In this document: piece by piece, positions 11,201 to 21,874 of the stretch
How positions within the stretch are numbered: position 1 is the stretch's first letter
Layout: each line of letters opens with the position of its first letter
Source of the DNA: Canna indica
Taxonomy: Eukaryota; Streptophyta; Magnoliopsida; Zingiberales; Cannaceae
Length of the DNA stretch: 64,000 nt
Assembly: GCA_034359265.1 (NCBI GenBank)
Contig: CP136897.1
Location: forward strand, 17,416,001-17,480,000
Reading direction: 5' to 3'
The notes under the pieces: generated by a model
Databases searched by the model: none
What the model saw: the letters and a program-made list of their open reading frames with translations, nothing else
What the model was told of the DNA's origin: nothing
Translations under genes and position numbers: made by a program

Positions 11201-14200
11201 GGCTTGGCATGGCATGAGCCTCCATGAGCAGTAAACCTCAGTCTGAATCATTACAGGAGTCTCTACTCTCTACAACATAGTATAAAAACATAAAAACATA
11301 GTAACTAAAACAAATTAAATCACTTATCCAAAAATTTTGTATAACCCTTTATATCCAAATATCCTAATAGTCCAAATACATTTGCCACTCACTCATAATC
11401 TACATATAAGGATAAAGAAATATGCATCCCACAATATGCATGTGCATAATACCATATGTTTCAGAAGTTCAGTTATTATGAATCTATCCAAATTTAGGGA
11501 TGGTAAGGAAAAGGGAATAACTTAACAGGACTTTTGTAATCAAGCAACTAACTAGACAAGTCAGAGAAAAATAGAAAATGCTTAAAGATGAAGCAAATGG
11601 AGATATTGAAAGGTAACAAATTATAGAATATGAAACGCATAACAAAGAAGACTGACATTGCTAAATACAAATTGTAGACAAGAAACATCTGATAGATGTT
11701 GCACATGATATATGCTAAATGGATTATAGTAATAATATTTAAAGACCCACATAACTGGCCACTCATGATAAACCATAGAGCTATAACTTCTTCAAAAACA
11801 AGTAATTACCAAAAGAAAAAAAATGTATAGGAAAAGTACATTCACTACCTTAGTTAAGTATATTTAAGAAATGCAAACAACCATAATGTGAATGAAGATC
11901 ACTATGGAATAGAATTCATAAATTACTGATAATTTTAAACAATTTTTGCTTATTAAGTATCAAATAATGAAATAGTGACTCATGAGAATAAATGTCATTA
12001 AAAACAACAAATAACACTGCCATGACTTAATTATCAAATGCGTAAAGTATCTAACCAAAACTGGGTTAAAGATCAACTCTATAATAAAGAATCCACCATT
12101 TCAGTTAGTTGATTCTTCTACAGAAAGGAAAATGGAACATAAGAGTCCAAATGTACTTGGTCATTCAGGTGATCTATGTTATACAGTTGTACATGGTGCC
12201 TATTGGATAAGGTACAGTATAGTAATTCCAAGACTAAATATATTAAGGAAAGAAAAGAAAATTACAATGCACTGGTGCTGCCTATAAAGTCTGCGTAGGC
12301 CATTTTTTGGTTCAGCCAAACATGAAAACTCCAAGATAGGGTCTAGGAAGCTATCTGGGCCTAGATTTCCTGATCCTTATATTAAGTAACTGATTATAAT
12401 AATATGATTCTTATTAAAGAGCAACATAATTTGAAGAAAAATAGAACATAAATATATTTAGTATTTTGATAAATACAACAAGAACAAGAAACTTTTTCTA
12501 ACAAACTACAAGCAAAAAACAGTTTTCTTATTTGCTTATGCAACAAATTCAGAGATGTTGGCTATCTTATTCACTATGCTTTTTTCCAGCCACGGTACTT
12601 CCACTTGGAGATCAATTATTATGATGTGCTTCCTTAAATCTATCCTTCTGTCAATATTTAAGCAATATCTTCAGTTGAACAACCTCCAAAAAACTAAAGT
12701 AAAAAATTCAAATTCTTAGGAATATAACAATCAAAATAATCAAGATGAACAGTGGGTATAAAGAACTTGTATATTATTCAAAAGTTAATACGAGTAGACT
12801 ACATAGAGTATGTTGTGAAATATTTGGTAAATATAAAATATTTTAGGTGAATTTTACCAACCAATAGCTGAAATTGTTGCCTGAAGCACTGGATTCAACG
12901 GGTTGGTATTCACAGAATGGAAAAAGATGTTGAAAGGAACGTAAGAGAACCTGCCAGCACACCATCCACATCAGAAATATGTTAGTAGGCGGCTTACATT
13001 AAGAAAGAAAAAAGCAGCATGGAAGATATTCTTGGTGGAGAAGACAAGACAACATCAACCATCTAAGTAATGAAGCTGTAAGGACAGGACTCAAAGTCAG
13101 ATGTATTATTCACCTGAAGGTTGCATTGGCAGTACCGAAAGTAATATAGTCTCCATCCTTAAGCATTACCACTTGGTTTTTCTTCAACCGAGTTGCGTCA
13201 GTCCCCAGTTCTTTGTTGATAACTGTGCCAAATTTTGAGCGGTCTATTATATTCACACATGAGGGATCACCTGTGATCATGCTTCCGGAGAGATCTTGAG
13301 AAGTCATTTTATCAACAACAATCTCGGCATGTACTCGAGAAATTGATGTGTCCATTTGAACAACCACATCACAGTCTACAATAAGAATCACAACCATATG
13401 ACAATGGAATGATGTACAGAAATTCGAAGTCAACCAATTGATTTAAATAAATACGGTGTTGCAAGAATGGCACCATAAAAAATTGCTTTTTTTAGAGAAA
13501 TAAACATATTGTGAATGGGATAGCAATAAAATATATGTACTGCTGACAGCATCTAGGTCCATACAACAATGATGTTATGTTTATGAAGCAGGGATATCTA
13601 AAAAATTGGTTTGCTGTAAATCATTTTGAAAATATAAATTAACACTATGATGAAGGTTAATAGTTCAATACAGCCTACACTTGGGGGATTTTAACAGATA
13701 TAGTCAAGTAATTGATTTTAAATTAATTTATATATGAACTTTTGTAACAATCATAGCTAACGATCAGTCTCTCATAAATTGGACCATTAGTTTGATAGTA
13801 CGGCTCTATTTATGTGGATAACTTACACTAACATCATACCATGTATATAACCAATGCAACAAATTAATTAAAAATAAATAAATTCTTAAGTTTTTATGTC
13901 TACAAAGAAAAGTATGAAAATAGAATGTCTAGGTCTTGAGTAGAATATGTATTACAAGTAAAGAATCTCATGTGTTTTAATTGATTTGCGAAGTTGACAG
14001 TCCATATGGCATGCTGATTGTGTACATCATCAGCACAAACAAATCTATATTGGTAAAATAGAAGGGGGTGATTTCATAGAATGCATGATTTGGGGATGAT
14101 CGATGTACACATCATTAACCTTGCACAACAAAGAGGCTATTTTTGACTTCTCGTGACTTGAATTTGGTTTCGTAGGACGTGATGGTTTACCATTGTACCA

Positions 14201-14735
14201 AGGCTCACAGTCCCTATGTTGGCAAACTACATGCCCAAAATATGAGGTCAAGGGCGCAAGAGTTGGTTCTAATTATAACAAGGTTAAAACTCTCCCCAAT
14301 TATTAGATAATACAAAAATAAGATATTCACTTGCTCTTCCACCATTCTATCATTTTCTGAATATCAGTAAGCAATACGAAAACAGACATCCTCACACTGG
14401 CCTTAGAACCTAAACCCTAAATGCTCCTCATAGAGAAAAGCAAGAAAGAAATCATAAAGTTCTAACATTTTCAAGTATGCTCTACTTAAATTTTTAAATC
14501 CTAAACCCTCGAACATAAAAATGCTCGTCACAAAGAAAAAGGGGACGAAGAGTAGAAAAATCTGACCTTTCCGACCAACTTTGTATATCCCTTTGGAGAA
14601 GATGTAGTACTTCTGCGTACCTGCAAATGGAAGAAAAATAAAATCTAAATTGAACCTATAAATGCTCGATCGAGCAAAAAGAAACCGGAGAAAATTACCT
14701 CGAAGGGGATCAACAGGAAAGAGGCACCAAACCAT
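5269..14735 (-). CDS. NBS1: NBS1 (nibrin), MRN complex DNA-damage sensor
   Basis: The gene reads as 13 coding exons on the minus strand: 14735-14699, 14620-14567, 13375-13114, 12950-12862, 10752-10622, 9971-9925, 9779-9671, 9597-9511, 7303-7132, 6244-5835, 5752-5691, 5616-5514, 5328-5269. The phases join into 540 aa plus stop, close to the usual plant length. The N-terminus has an FHA domain (KVGRK, SRVHAE, FGTVINKE, about residues 20-110), then tandem BRCT domains (roughly 115-190 with SDWFK, and 205-335). A linker rich in Ser, Glu and Asp follows. Near 460-466 NFKCFRK resembles the MRE11-binding NFKKFKK of animal nibrin. The C-terminal LAEDLF near 512-517 resembles the ATM-binding end. NBS1 acts in the nucleus with MRE11 and RAD50 to sense double-strand breaks and activate ATM. 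Introns are long and repeat-rich. The first exon codes for only 12 residues and starts MVWCLFPVDPL, typical of plant NBS1. Confidence 0.93.
5331..5500. repeat. Tandem duplication filling the last NBS1 intron
   Basis: Two ~84-bp copies contain AGATACCATCAGGA, GGCAAAGCAGATGAACAATA, AGCAAGGTGACAG and GCAGTACCACAAATATAA. Together they make up nearly all of the 185-bp intron between the last two coding exons (5329-5513). Confidence 0.85.
7304..9510. other. NBS1 intron 8, repeat-derived
   Basis: This 2.2-kb intron separates the second BRCT exons. Stretches near 8320-8400 and 9300-9430 contain GGTCAAGG, GTCGGATGG and GACATCAT-like motifs in opposite orientation, suggesting an old inverted-repeat element. 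No coding exon is needed here to keep the frame. Confidence 0.4.
11030..11352. repeat. Tandem duplication in NBS1 intron 4, unit ~160 bp
   Basis: Two copies share GGCTTGGCATGGCATGAGCC, CAGTAAACCTCAGTC, ATTACAGGA and AGTATAAAAACATAGTAACT. They lie head to tail at about 11045 and 11200. Confidence 0.85.
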
Positions 14736-15354
14736 CTTTCACGTGCTTATGGCACGATATTTCGAATCATTTGAAGGAAAAGGAGGGTGCAAGAAACCCT
14801 ATGAGCCGATGTTTGCCCAATAGCTTATTTGGATTTGCTCTCTTCGTTCCCTCGTCTCTCCACTTCGGCGTCAGCCCAGAGTGGTGTAAGTTTCCGATTT
14901 CTTTTGTTTTTAGGCATATACAGTGAATTTTGGATACAACCCTGTTTAGAATAATAACGGAAAATGTCAGTTTAGTCCCTGATATACACGTTGTCTTATT
15001 TGGGCTCTCAATTTCTAAAACTCCGTTCGTTGAAACATATTTCATAAAAAAAATAAATTTCATAATAATTAAAGAGAAAATTATTTGAAATTGAATTTTT
15101 TTTTTTTTACTCTTATATTTTGTCATTAAGAATTAAAATAAGACCTGAAAAATTCTATTTCTCTTATTTGAAATAACAATAAAAATATAATTACTATATT
15201 ATTTGATTGCTCTTACATATAAATAATTTTATAACACAAAAATAGATATACAAGACATAAATAAATGTTACAAATATAATAATTTTGACCGTAAATAAAA
15301 TTTCTTTATTAATAACAGGTGTCAAAATAAAAGTTTAGTCAGTTTAATACGCTT
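14736..15354. other. NBS1 upstream region, no gene seen
   Basis: This is the region 5' of the NBS1 start on the minus strand. It should contain the promoter and 5' UTR, but I see no clear TATA box. The stretch beyond about 14940 is AT-rich and looks repeat-derived. Confidence 0.5.
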
Positions 15355-15680
15355 TAACTAGTGGCGTAGCCAGAAAAATACCTAAAGGGTCCAATTTAGA
15401 AAAAAAGTAATAAAAATTATTAGAATACTTCGATGTGAAGTTTTTAATTAAAATTTCAATATATATATTATAAAATTTATTTTCTTTTTTTCATATTTAA
15501 GAAGTATTGCATAATAGATTCATTTTCAATATTACCAAATACTTATATTCCTTTTAATATAAGTTATCAAACAATCATTCAAAAGTTCATTTGTCATTCG
15601 ATTACGTATATGACTCTTGATAGACTTCATTACTGAAAATGTTCTTTCCACACTTGCAGTAGCAATCGGCAAAAACTAAT
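15355..15680 (-). pseudogene. hAT transposase relic (hATC dimerisation domain)
   Basis: Reading the minus strand from about 15677 gives LPIATASVERTFS, then MKSIKSHIRNRM and NELLNDCLITYI. This is the C-terminal hATC dimerisation motif of the TTF-type/ZMYM1-like plant hAT transposases. The frame then decays through stops. The minus-strand sequence CTGGCTACGCCACTAG near 15358-15373 resembles the 3' end often seen after such genes. No upstream catalytic part is found, so this is only the 3' remnant. Confidence 0.7.
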
Positions 15681-15889
15681 GCAACTTTATTAACAAATTA
15701 ATTAAATTATAAAAGCAGTGTCAATTTTTCAACTCTCTTTCTAAACTCACGTGGCTCTTTGTGGAGTTTTTTGTGTTCCAATTCTACCCTTAATTTTTGT
15801 GTTAACAGATATTTTTCACAAAAAATTTGCCCTCAATTGTTTAACTCTCTTTCCACTTTCCCACTCAATTTTTTAACTCATTTTTTAAA

Positions 15890-16320
15890 TGGGAAAAAGT
15901 ACAAAAATATCTCAAACATTTTCTCACAAGTACTAAAATGCCCATAAAGTTTTTTTGAATAAAAAATATCTCTTATGTTATGAAATTGGATACAAAAATG
16001 ACCCTATAAGTACATGACGTTAATGGATGGATAATAGAGTTGACATGGGCTGATGACTAAAACTGATGACGTGGACATGTGGCGTACAAGCAGACCAATA
16101 CGTTTTCTCACGGGCACTAAAATGTCCCTAACATTTTTTCACGGGTACTAAAATGCCCATAACGTTTATTTTGGGGTTAAAATACCCCTGGGGTTATTGA
16201 AAATGGTACAAAATTGACACCCAAGCTAACTTCTATTTTGTGAGACTTAACAGAGTCGCATATGTTGACTTTACACGTAGCGCACATGCAGAGAGCAACT
16301 TGCCAAACAAGCGACACATA
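15890..16320. repeat. Degenerate repeats with AAAATGCCC-type motifs
   Basis: Several diverged copies of a 40-60 bp sequence contain CACGGGTACTAAAATGCCC and ACGTTT. The pattern resembles subterminal regions of small DNA elements, but no boundary or target-site duplication was found. Confidence 0.45.
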
Positions 16321-16419
16321 AGATGCAATGTAGGGGTGAGCAAAAAATCGAAAATTTGGTTAATCGAAAAATCAGTCCGACACTAATCTGTCGGTTTCAG
16401 TTTCGATTTTTAGTTTTCG

Positions 16420-17346
16420 ACAGCTTGAGGTGGCACCAATATTAAATTAGCCTCAGCCTAGGTTCGGTCAATCGGTCGGTCGATCGAACAAGGCCAAAAT
16501 CCGGCAGTGGCTAATTCAGTCGACCGATCGGTCGATCGGACAACAGAGGAATTAAATCTCGACCAAGTCGGTCGACCATCCGATCGACCGAACATAGTTG
16601 CAGAAGGGCAGAACGCCAGCGGTCGCTGGGCGGTCGATCGGTCAGTCGGCGTCCAATGGACGAAAAAAATGCCTATTGAAGAGCCGTTCCATGGGAAGGG
16701 TTATAAATACCCCTCACCAACCTTCATTAAACACTCTTAACCATTAAGATAAGCTTCCAAAGTGTGATTTGTGTCTTTTAAGCTTGATTTGCTCGTGTTT
16801 GCTTCTCCAATCGACGATTTCTCTCAAGTGCTCATCTTCCCTCGACTCCGGCTTCGATTCGACCTTAACATCTTGTGGAGTTGGAGACATTGAAGGCTTG
16901 GAAAAGAGCTCTTAGTTTTGGTTTACTCTTTAGCTCTTTTCCTTGTAATTTTACTTGTTACTTGAACTTATTTTTCATTGATTAGATTGCTAGGTGTGCT
17001 AATTGTGTTTTGTCTAGGTGAATAGTTTTGAGTAGTTCTCAAAGGGTTGAGAACTGAGTCCTCAGTTGTATTCAAAGGAAAACACAAGGTCTATAAAAGA
17101 TTTGGTTAGAAATCCTTGGTATGGAGCCAAGGTGTGGAGTAGGCGGTTGGCCGAACCACTATAATCTATTGAGTTTGCATTATCTTGTGTGATTGCTTAT
17201 AATTGTGTTTCATACTTGCTAACGAACATCATTTAGTTACACCTACTTTCGGTTGAAGTTGGAATTGAATTAAAAGAAATTGAAATAGGATTAAAAGTCA
17301 CCCAACGCTATTCAACCCCCCTTCTAGCGTGGGTATTCACTCAACA
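16420..17346 (+). mobile_element. Truncated copia-type LTR
   Basis: The sequence shares features with the LTRs at 18383 and 24176: a cluster of GGTCGACCGATCGGTCGA-like motifs, a TATAAATA box near 16701, and a 3' part with GTGGAGTAGGCGGTTGGCCG, ACCACTATAA and CACCCAACGCTATTC. It ends ACTCAACA. The left end lacks a TGTTGG start, so it is 5'-truncated. No internal domain or second LTR adjoins it. Confidence 0.65.
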
Positions 17347-17575
17347 GTACATATCCACTTGATGATTCAAAATTCATTGTAATTTCGATAGTGAATTTAT
17401 ATGTTAAATTTGAATCTTTTGATGAACCTTTTGATGAGTTGATTTTCGTTGTTTTAGAAGGTACTCTCTAGTCACTTATGATTTGTTCTTTCCTTTATTT
17501 TCCTGACACGCTATAGAATACAAATGTGAGTTTTATTTAGAAGAAATTATTTATCTAATCATAAGCTTTATTATG

Positions 17576-17635
17576 TCAGAATATATGGATATCGGTGATG
17601 CTGACTATATTTGTGAAAAATGTCATGCTATGCTA
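17576..17635 (+). pseudogene. Possible Helitron-type protein fragment
   Basis: Twenty codons read SEYMDIGDADYICEKCHAML. This resembles the D-x-G-D-P-x-Y-x-C-x-x-C-x-A motif common upstream in plant Helitron helicase proteins. Nothing else of such a gene is present nearby. A 30-bp direct repeat (ATTTATCTAATCATAAGCTT) flanks it at about 17550 and 17656. Confidence 0.4.
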
Positions 17636-18382
17636 ACAACATTTGTGAAGAATTTATTTATCTAATCATAAGCTTTATCAAACAAAGAATTTTATTTTTT
17701 GATTTTTGATTTGGTTCGGTTTCGAGTCTGGAAAGACTATTCTTATTCGGTTCCAGTTCAAAAATTGAACCTAACAGGGTCTAAACTGAACCGGACCAAA
17801 AATTTAAGTTTGGTTTTTCAATTCGATTCGGTGTGACCCAAACAGTGGACATCCCTAACACGAAGAATGATATAGTCTTACGAAAGTGGACAACTAACGA
17901 TATTATTCTCTACAAATTCATTCAATAAGATACTAAATTTTAGAGGAATCAAAGACTTATCCGCAAGATATATTTAGCAACAAATTTGTCCAGAAGCAAT
18001 CTTAATGATAAACTAGATACAGTGAAAGGTAGGCTCCTCATGGAAGATAGAGTGCATACATGAAACACTCGAGCGGATCGCATAATATTATAATATTCTA
18101 GAGACTTGTGTATCATAATATTTATTCATATTTAATATAGGAAAATTAGACTAAAAAATAACAAGGTTTACAAAAATTTTACGTTCTATCCAGGATTTCA
18201 AAATTCGCATGTAAATACACAACTTTTACATCCGTTTATGTCATCTACCAAATCATCAAGCGTCGTCTCAAGTTAGCTGACGTGGAGGTAAACAGCGCTT
18301 GTGTGGCTGACGACTTCATACGTGGCTGATGACCCCATATTTTTTCTCTCTCTCTTCTCTTCTTCTTTCCAAATGACCCCAC

Positions 18383-19858
18383 TGTTGGCCTAAGGTTTTC
18401 TACATTGGTCTTAATCTCGATTTTGATGATAACAAACATGGAACTAATATTTCATTGAGAAATATTTTTAGGTTCCATATCGGTCAGTGTTCGATGTCCT
18501 CGATCGAAAATATCGGAGAAATTAAAAAATCAGAAGGACATTAATCGGCGCGTTCGGGTTCGTCGTGAAAACCTCTCGAAGTTCGACGTGTGCACCAAAG
18601 ACATCTTGGACGAGTCTAAAGAACATATGGAAAGCTCTCCAAGTTGACGCACGTTGAAGGCCAGAACCCGAAAATGAAGCACGCAATAAGAAGGCTGAAA
18701 AAATCAAGTTCAACCTAGGTTCGATCAACCGGTCGGTCAAGCGGATGTAGAGAAAAATTTGCAGTAGCCAATTTGATCGATCGGACGAAGCCAAAAATTG
18801 GCAGTGGCTACTTCGGTCGACCGACCGATCGACCGATCGACCGAACGAGGCCAAAAATTGGCAGTGCCTACTTCGGTCGACCAATCGGTCGACCGGATAG
18901 CAGAGGAGCAGAATCGCGACTCAGTCGGTTGACCCTCTGGTCGACCGAACAGAGTGGCAGAAGCATGAATTACGAGCGGTCGTTGGGCAGTCGATCGGTT
19001 GGTCGACCGATGATCGACCAACAATCAATCGAAAGGCAGGAAATGGCTAGATTTCGTGCCGTTGAGCGCTGCTTCACCCGAGCTTTCTTCTTAGCTCTAT
19101 AAATACCTAAGCCTAAGCCTTCCTTTGACACTTTTGATCACTCCTACACTTCATTGAGTCATCCTTGATCAATTCCAAGCTTTCATTGAGTTAATCTTGT
19201 GAACACCCTAGCTTGAACCTTTCATCTCCTTGATTAAGCCTTTATTTCATTGCTTCATTATCAAAGGCATCAAGAGGAAGCTAGGAATCTTGTTGTGGAG
19301 CTAAGTAATTTATTGTTTGATTTATTGCTCCATTTATTATTGTATTTTATTGTTTGTTTCTTTGTATTTGTGCTTGTAAGAAGACCTAGTGTTAGGTCTT
19401 GTGATTGAGTGGTATCCTTGGTGTAGAAGGTGTAAAGCCACTTGTGTAAACGTAGTTTGCTAGGATTAGTTGAGTTATCCTTAGGTTGAGGTGGGAGAGT
19501 GCTCTCGGTAGGAAGACGGGATACTTCTGGGTGTGGAAGTGTCTTTGGTTTGAGAACGAAGACTTTTCGGTGTAAAGTCCTCATTGTAAGAAAACTAATT
19601 AATCTAGTTAAACTAGTTTGGAAATCCTAAACGGGGTGCTTAGGTAGTGGAGTAGGCATTGGGGCCGAACCACTATAAATACTTGTCTTAGCATTGGTAT
19701 TTTGTTTATCTTTATTGCTTCATATTTATTGCTTCCGTTTGCTATTAATATCGTGCTTAGCCTAACTAATCAATAAATGATTAAAACCGAAATTAGACAA
19801 AAAGATTAGTTAACATACTATTCACCCTCCCCCTTTAGTGTGGCCATTTCACCCAACA
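18383..19858 (+). repeat. 5' LTR
   Basis: It is 1476 bp, starts TGTTGGCC and ends CACCCAACA. A TATAAATA box is present, and upstream of it (about 18715-19030) lies a CpG-rich cluster of CGGTCGACCGA-type palindromes. It is slightly longer than the 3' LTR, mainly because of small indels in that cluster. Confidence 0.92.
19098..19105 (+). promoter_or_regulatory. LTR TATA box
   Basis: TATAAATA follows the palindrome-rich U3-like part. The same box is at 24847-24854 in the 3' LTR, and a related one lies near 16701 in the truncated LTR. Confidence 0.7.
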
Positions 19859-19860
19859 AT

Positions 19861-19872
19861 TGGTATCAGAGC
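19861..19872 (+). other. Primer-binding site for tRNA-iMet
   Basis: TGGTATCAGAGC starts two bases after the 5' LTR. It is the complement of the 3' end of the initiator tRNA plus CCA; the tRNA gene at 46318-46389 ends GCTCTGATA, giving an exact 12-base match. Confidence 0.92.
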
Positions 19873-19926
19873 GGGTCGTAGATTGAGATTTCACCATCTC
19901 CTCTACATCGTCTCTCGATCTGAAAA

Positions 19927-21873
19927 ATGACACTAGAGTTGGTAGCATCTATACCTCATAGGTTCGATGAATCAAACTTTGGTCTTTGAAAGTCTAGGAT
20001 GTACACCTTCTTAAAGACTCAAGGTTTAGGTGTTTTTAACATGGTAAAATTTAAATATATTGAACCTAAGGAAGACATTAATGCATGGGACCCAAGAACA
20101 AATTGATATGTTTGAATTAAATGCTAAAGCTACAAATTGCATATTTTGTTCTTTGGAAAATAATGTCTTTGAAAAGATCATGCATTGTTCTTTCGCATTC
20201 GATATTTGGGTTACCTTAAACATGATTTATAATTATGCAAAAACCACTCAATACGTTTGATGAGGGGAGTGATGACAATTGTCATCCACCCAATACTAAT
20301 ATGGTTTTTGAAGCCCATAGTGCCTCTAGTCATAGGAGCACTAAAAATCGGAAAATGAAGGTGATTTGTCATGTGTGCAAAGAAAAAAGACATGTGAAGA
20401 AGAATTGCCCTACTATGAAGAACAAGACAAAGAAGAAGTCGAATGCTTCCACATCCTCATTTCACTCAAGTGAAGCATCCTCTTGTCATAACTATGAAGC
20501 CACTTCAAAAGTTTGTCTCATGGATGCTAATGATGAGGTACACTCTTCTCCTTCTAGTCATGCTAATGATTATAATAATGCTAGCTCTACTAATTCTCTT
20601 GACATATCATATAATGAGTTAGTAGATGAATACAAGTAAATGTATGTCTTGCTTGTTTAAAAGGATAATGAAAATAAAAGATTGAAGAAAAATAATATAA
20701 GACTTAACTCTCATGTGGATGAATTAAAACTAGAAAATGAGAGAATGAAATCTAGTTCTTTTGATTTTTCCCATGATAGATTGAAACCTGAGCTTAAGGA
20801 CTTAAAGCTAGGGATGGCAATTCAAACCGGTTAACCGAACCGCAAAATTCGGTTTTGGATAGTGGATTTGCGGTTCGATTTCGGTTTCGGATAGTAAAAA
20901 CCAAAAACCGTTTAAAATTGGTTTGGTTTCGGTTATCGGGTCGCAATTAACCGGTTATATATTCGGTTTCGATTACCAATTTTTTGCGGTTAACCGGTAT
21001 TCGAAACTAATTTTGTTATTAATTTTTAAACCGATTATCCGTTTACTATCGGTTTTTTACGGTTAACCGGTATTCGAAATCGATTTTGTATTAATCTTTG
21101 AATCGATTATCCGTTTAAAACTGGTTAACCGATTAGTAAACGGATAACCGGTTCTATCCGAACCAAAAATTTTGGTTTCGATTATCCGTGGATAATTGAA
21201 ACCGAGCCGGTTTCGATTTCGGATATAAGCTTTTGAAACCGACCGATTTCGATTTCGGTTTCGGTTAGCGGGTTTGAAAATCGATTTCGGTTTCGATTAA
21301 CCCCCAAAAGTGTGGTTAACCGAACCGTTGCCATCCCTACTTAAAGCTTGAGAATGAAAATTTGAAACATGAGAATTCAATAATTATAAGTCAAAACAAT
21401 AATTTAAAATCTCAATCTAAAGCTTTATATCAATCTCTTGATTCATTGAAAAATGAAGTTGTGTCCTTAAATAAGAAAGTAAACGAATTGAAAATTGTTT
21501 CATTTCATAAGAATACTAGAAATGCTTATGTAAAGAATACCCATATTCATCAACATTCTCATGTTATGCATTCTACCATTAGACCTCATGATCATAAGAA
21601 GAAGAATGATTTCTCTAAGAATGCTCATACTCATCATGTCAAGCATTCTAATGATAGATCTAATGTTCATAGAAAAAATGAAAAGAAATTCAACGGACAT
21701 TATTTTTGTTGTGGTATTTTTGGTCATGCTATTTATGATTGTGCATTCAAGAAAAATTCAAGTGTAGCTAGGACACTTTGGATTCCTAGGACATCTAACC
21801 CCCAAGGACCCAAATCGATTTGGGTACCAAAGATCTCATGTTCTATTATAGGGGAAGTTACCACACAAGGGTA
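19927..21873 (+). pseudogene. Retrotransposon gag remnant
   Basis: The gag starts with ATG at 19927 (MTLELVASIPHRFDESNFGL, then a TGA where Trp is expected). It continues with copia gag features (RMYTFLKTQG, and in another frame NAKATNCIFCSLENNVFEKI), then CCHC knuckle sequence CHVCKEKRHVKKNC near 20370-20410. A coiled-coil region follows, interrupted by the MITE at 20809-21339, and then FGHAIYDC and the tail TLWIPRTSNPQGPKSIWVPK. That WVPK pair is typical of the gag end in SIRE-type copia elements. At least one stop, a frameshift near 20085 and an internal loss near 20260 disable it. Confidence 0.85.
20809..21339. mobile_element. hAT-type MITE inside gag
   Basis: Terminal repeats TAGGGATGGCAA and TTGCCATCCCTA are flanked by an exact 8-bp duplication CTTAAAGC (20801-20808 and 21340-21347). 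The 531-bp interior is non-coding and made of GGTTTCGGTT, AACCGGTTAACCG and GATTATCCG motifs. An 8-bp duplication points to the hAT superfamily. Confidence 0.93.
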
Positions 21874-21874
21874 A

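Larger units (their letters stand above)
16331..17857. mobile_element. Possible hAT-type MITE split by an LTR
   Basis: The left end TAGGGGTGAGCA at 16331 and the right end TGGACATCCCTA at 17846-17857 resemble the terminal repeats of the MITE at 20809-21339. The adjoining AAAATCG and TTTCGATT-rich stretches also look alike. The flanking 8-mers match poorly (4 of 8), so the boundaries are uncertain. The middle is taken up by the truncated LTR and other debris. Confidence 0.3.

Noticed and set aside
15900..16320. Possible complete MULE or MITE
   Set aside because: No pair of terminal inverted repeats with a matching duplication could be placed.
16507..16740. Open frame over the palindrome cluster of the truncated LTR
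   Set aside because: The repeat (R/S)VDRSVDR-like product simply reflects CGGTCGAC repeats. The same holds for frames at 18522-19102.
21500..21767. Met/Ile-rich frames over the gag region
   Set aside because: They are alternative phases of the gag coding strand and its complement.
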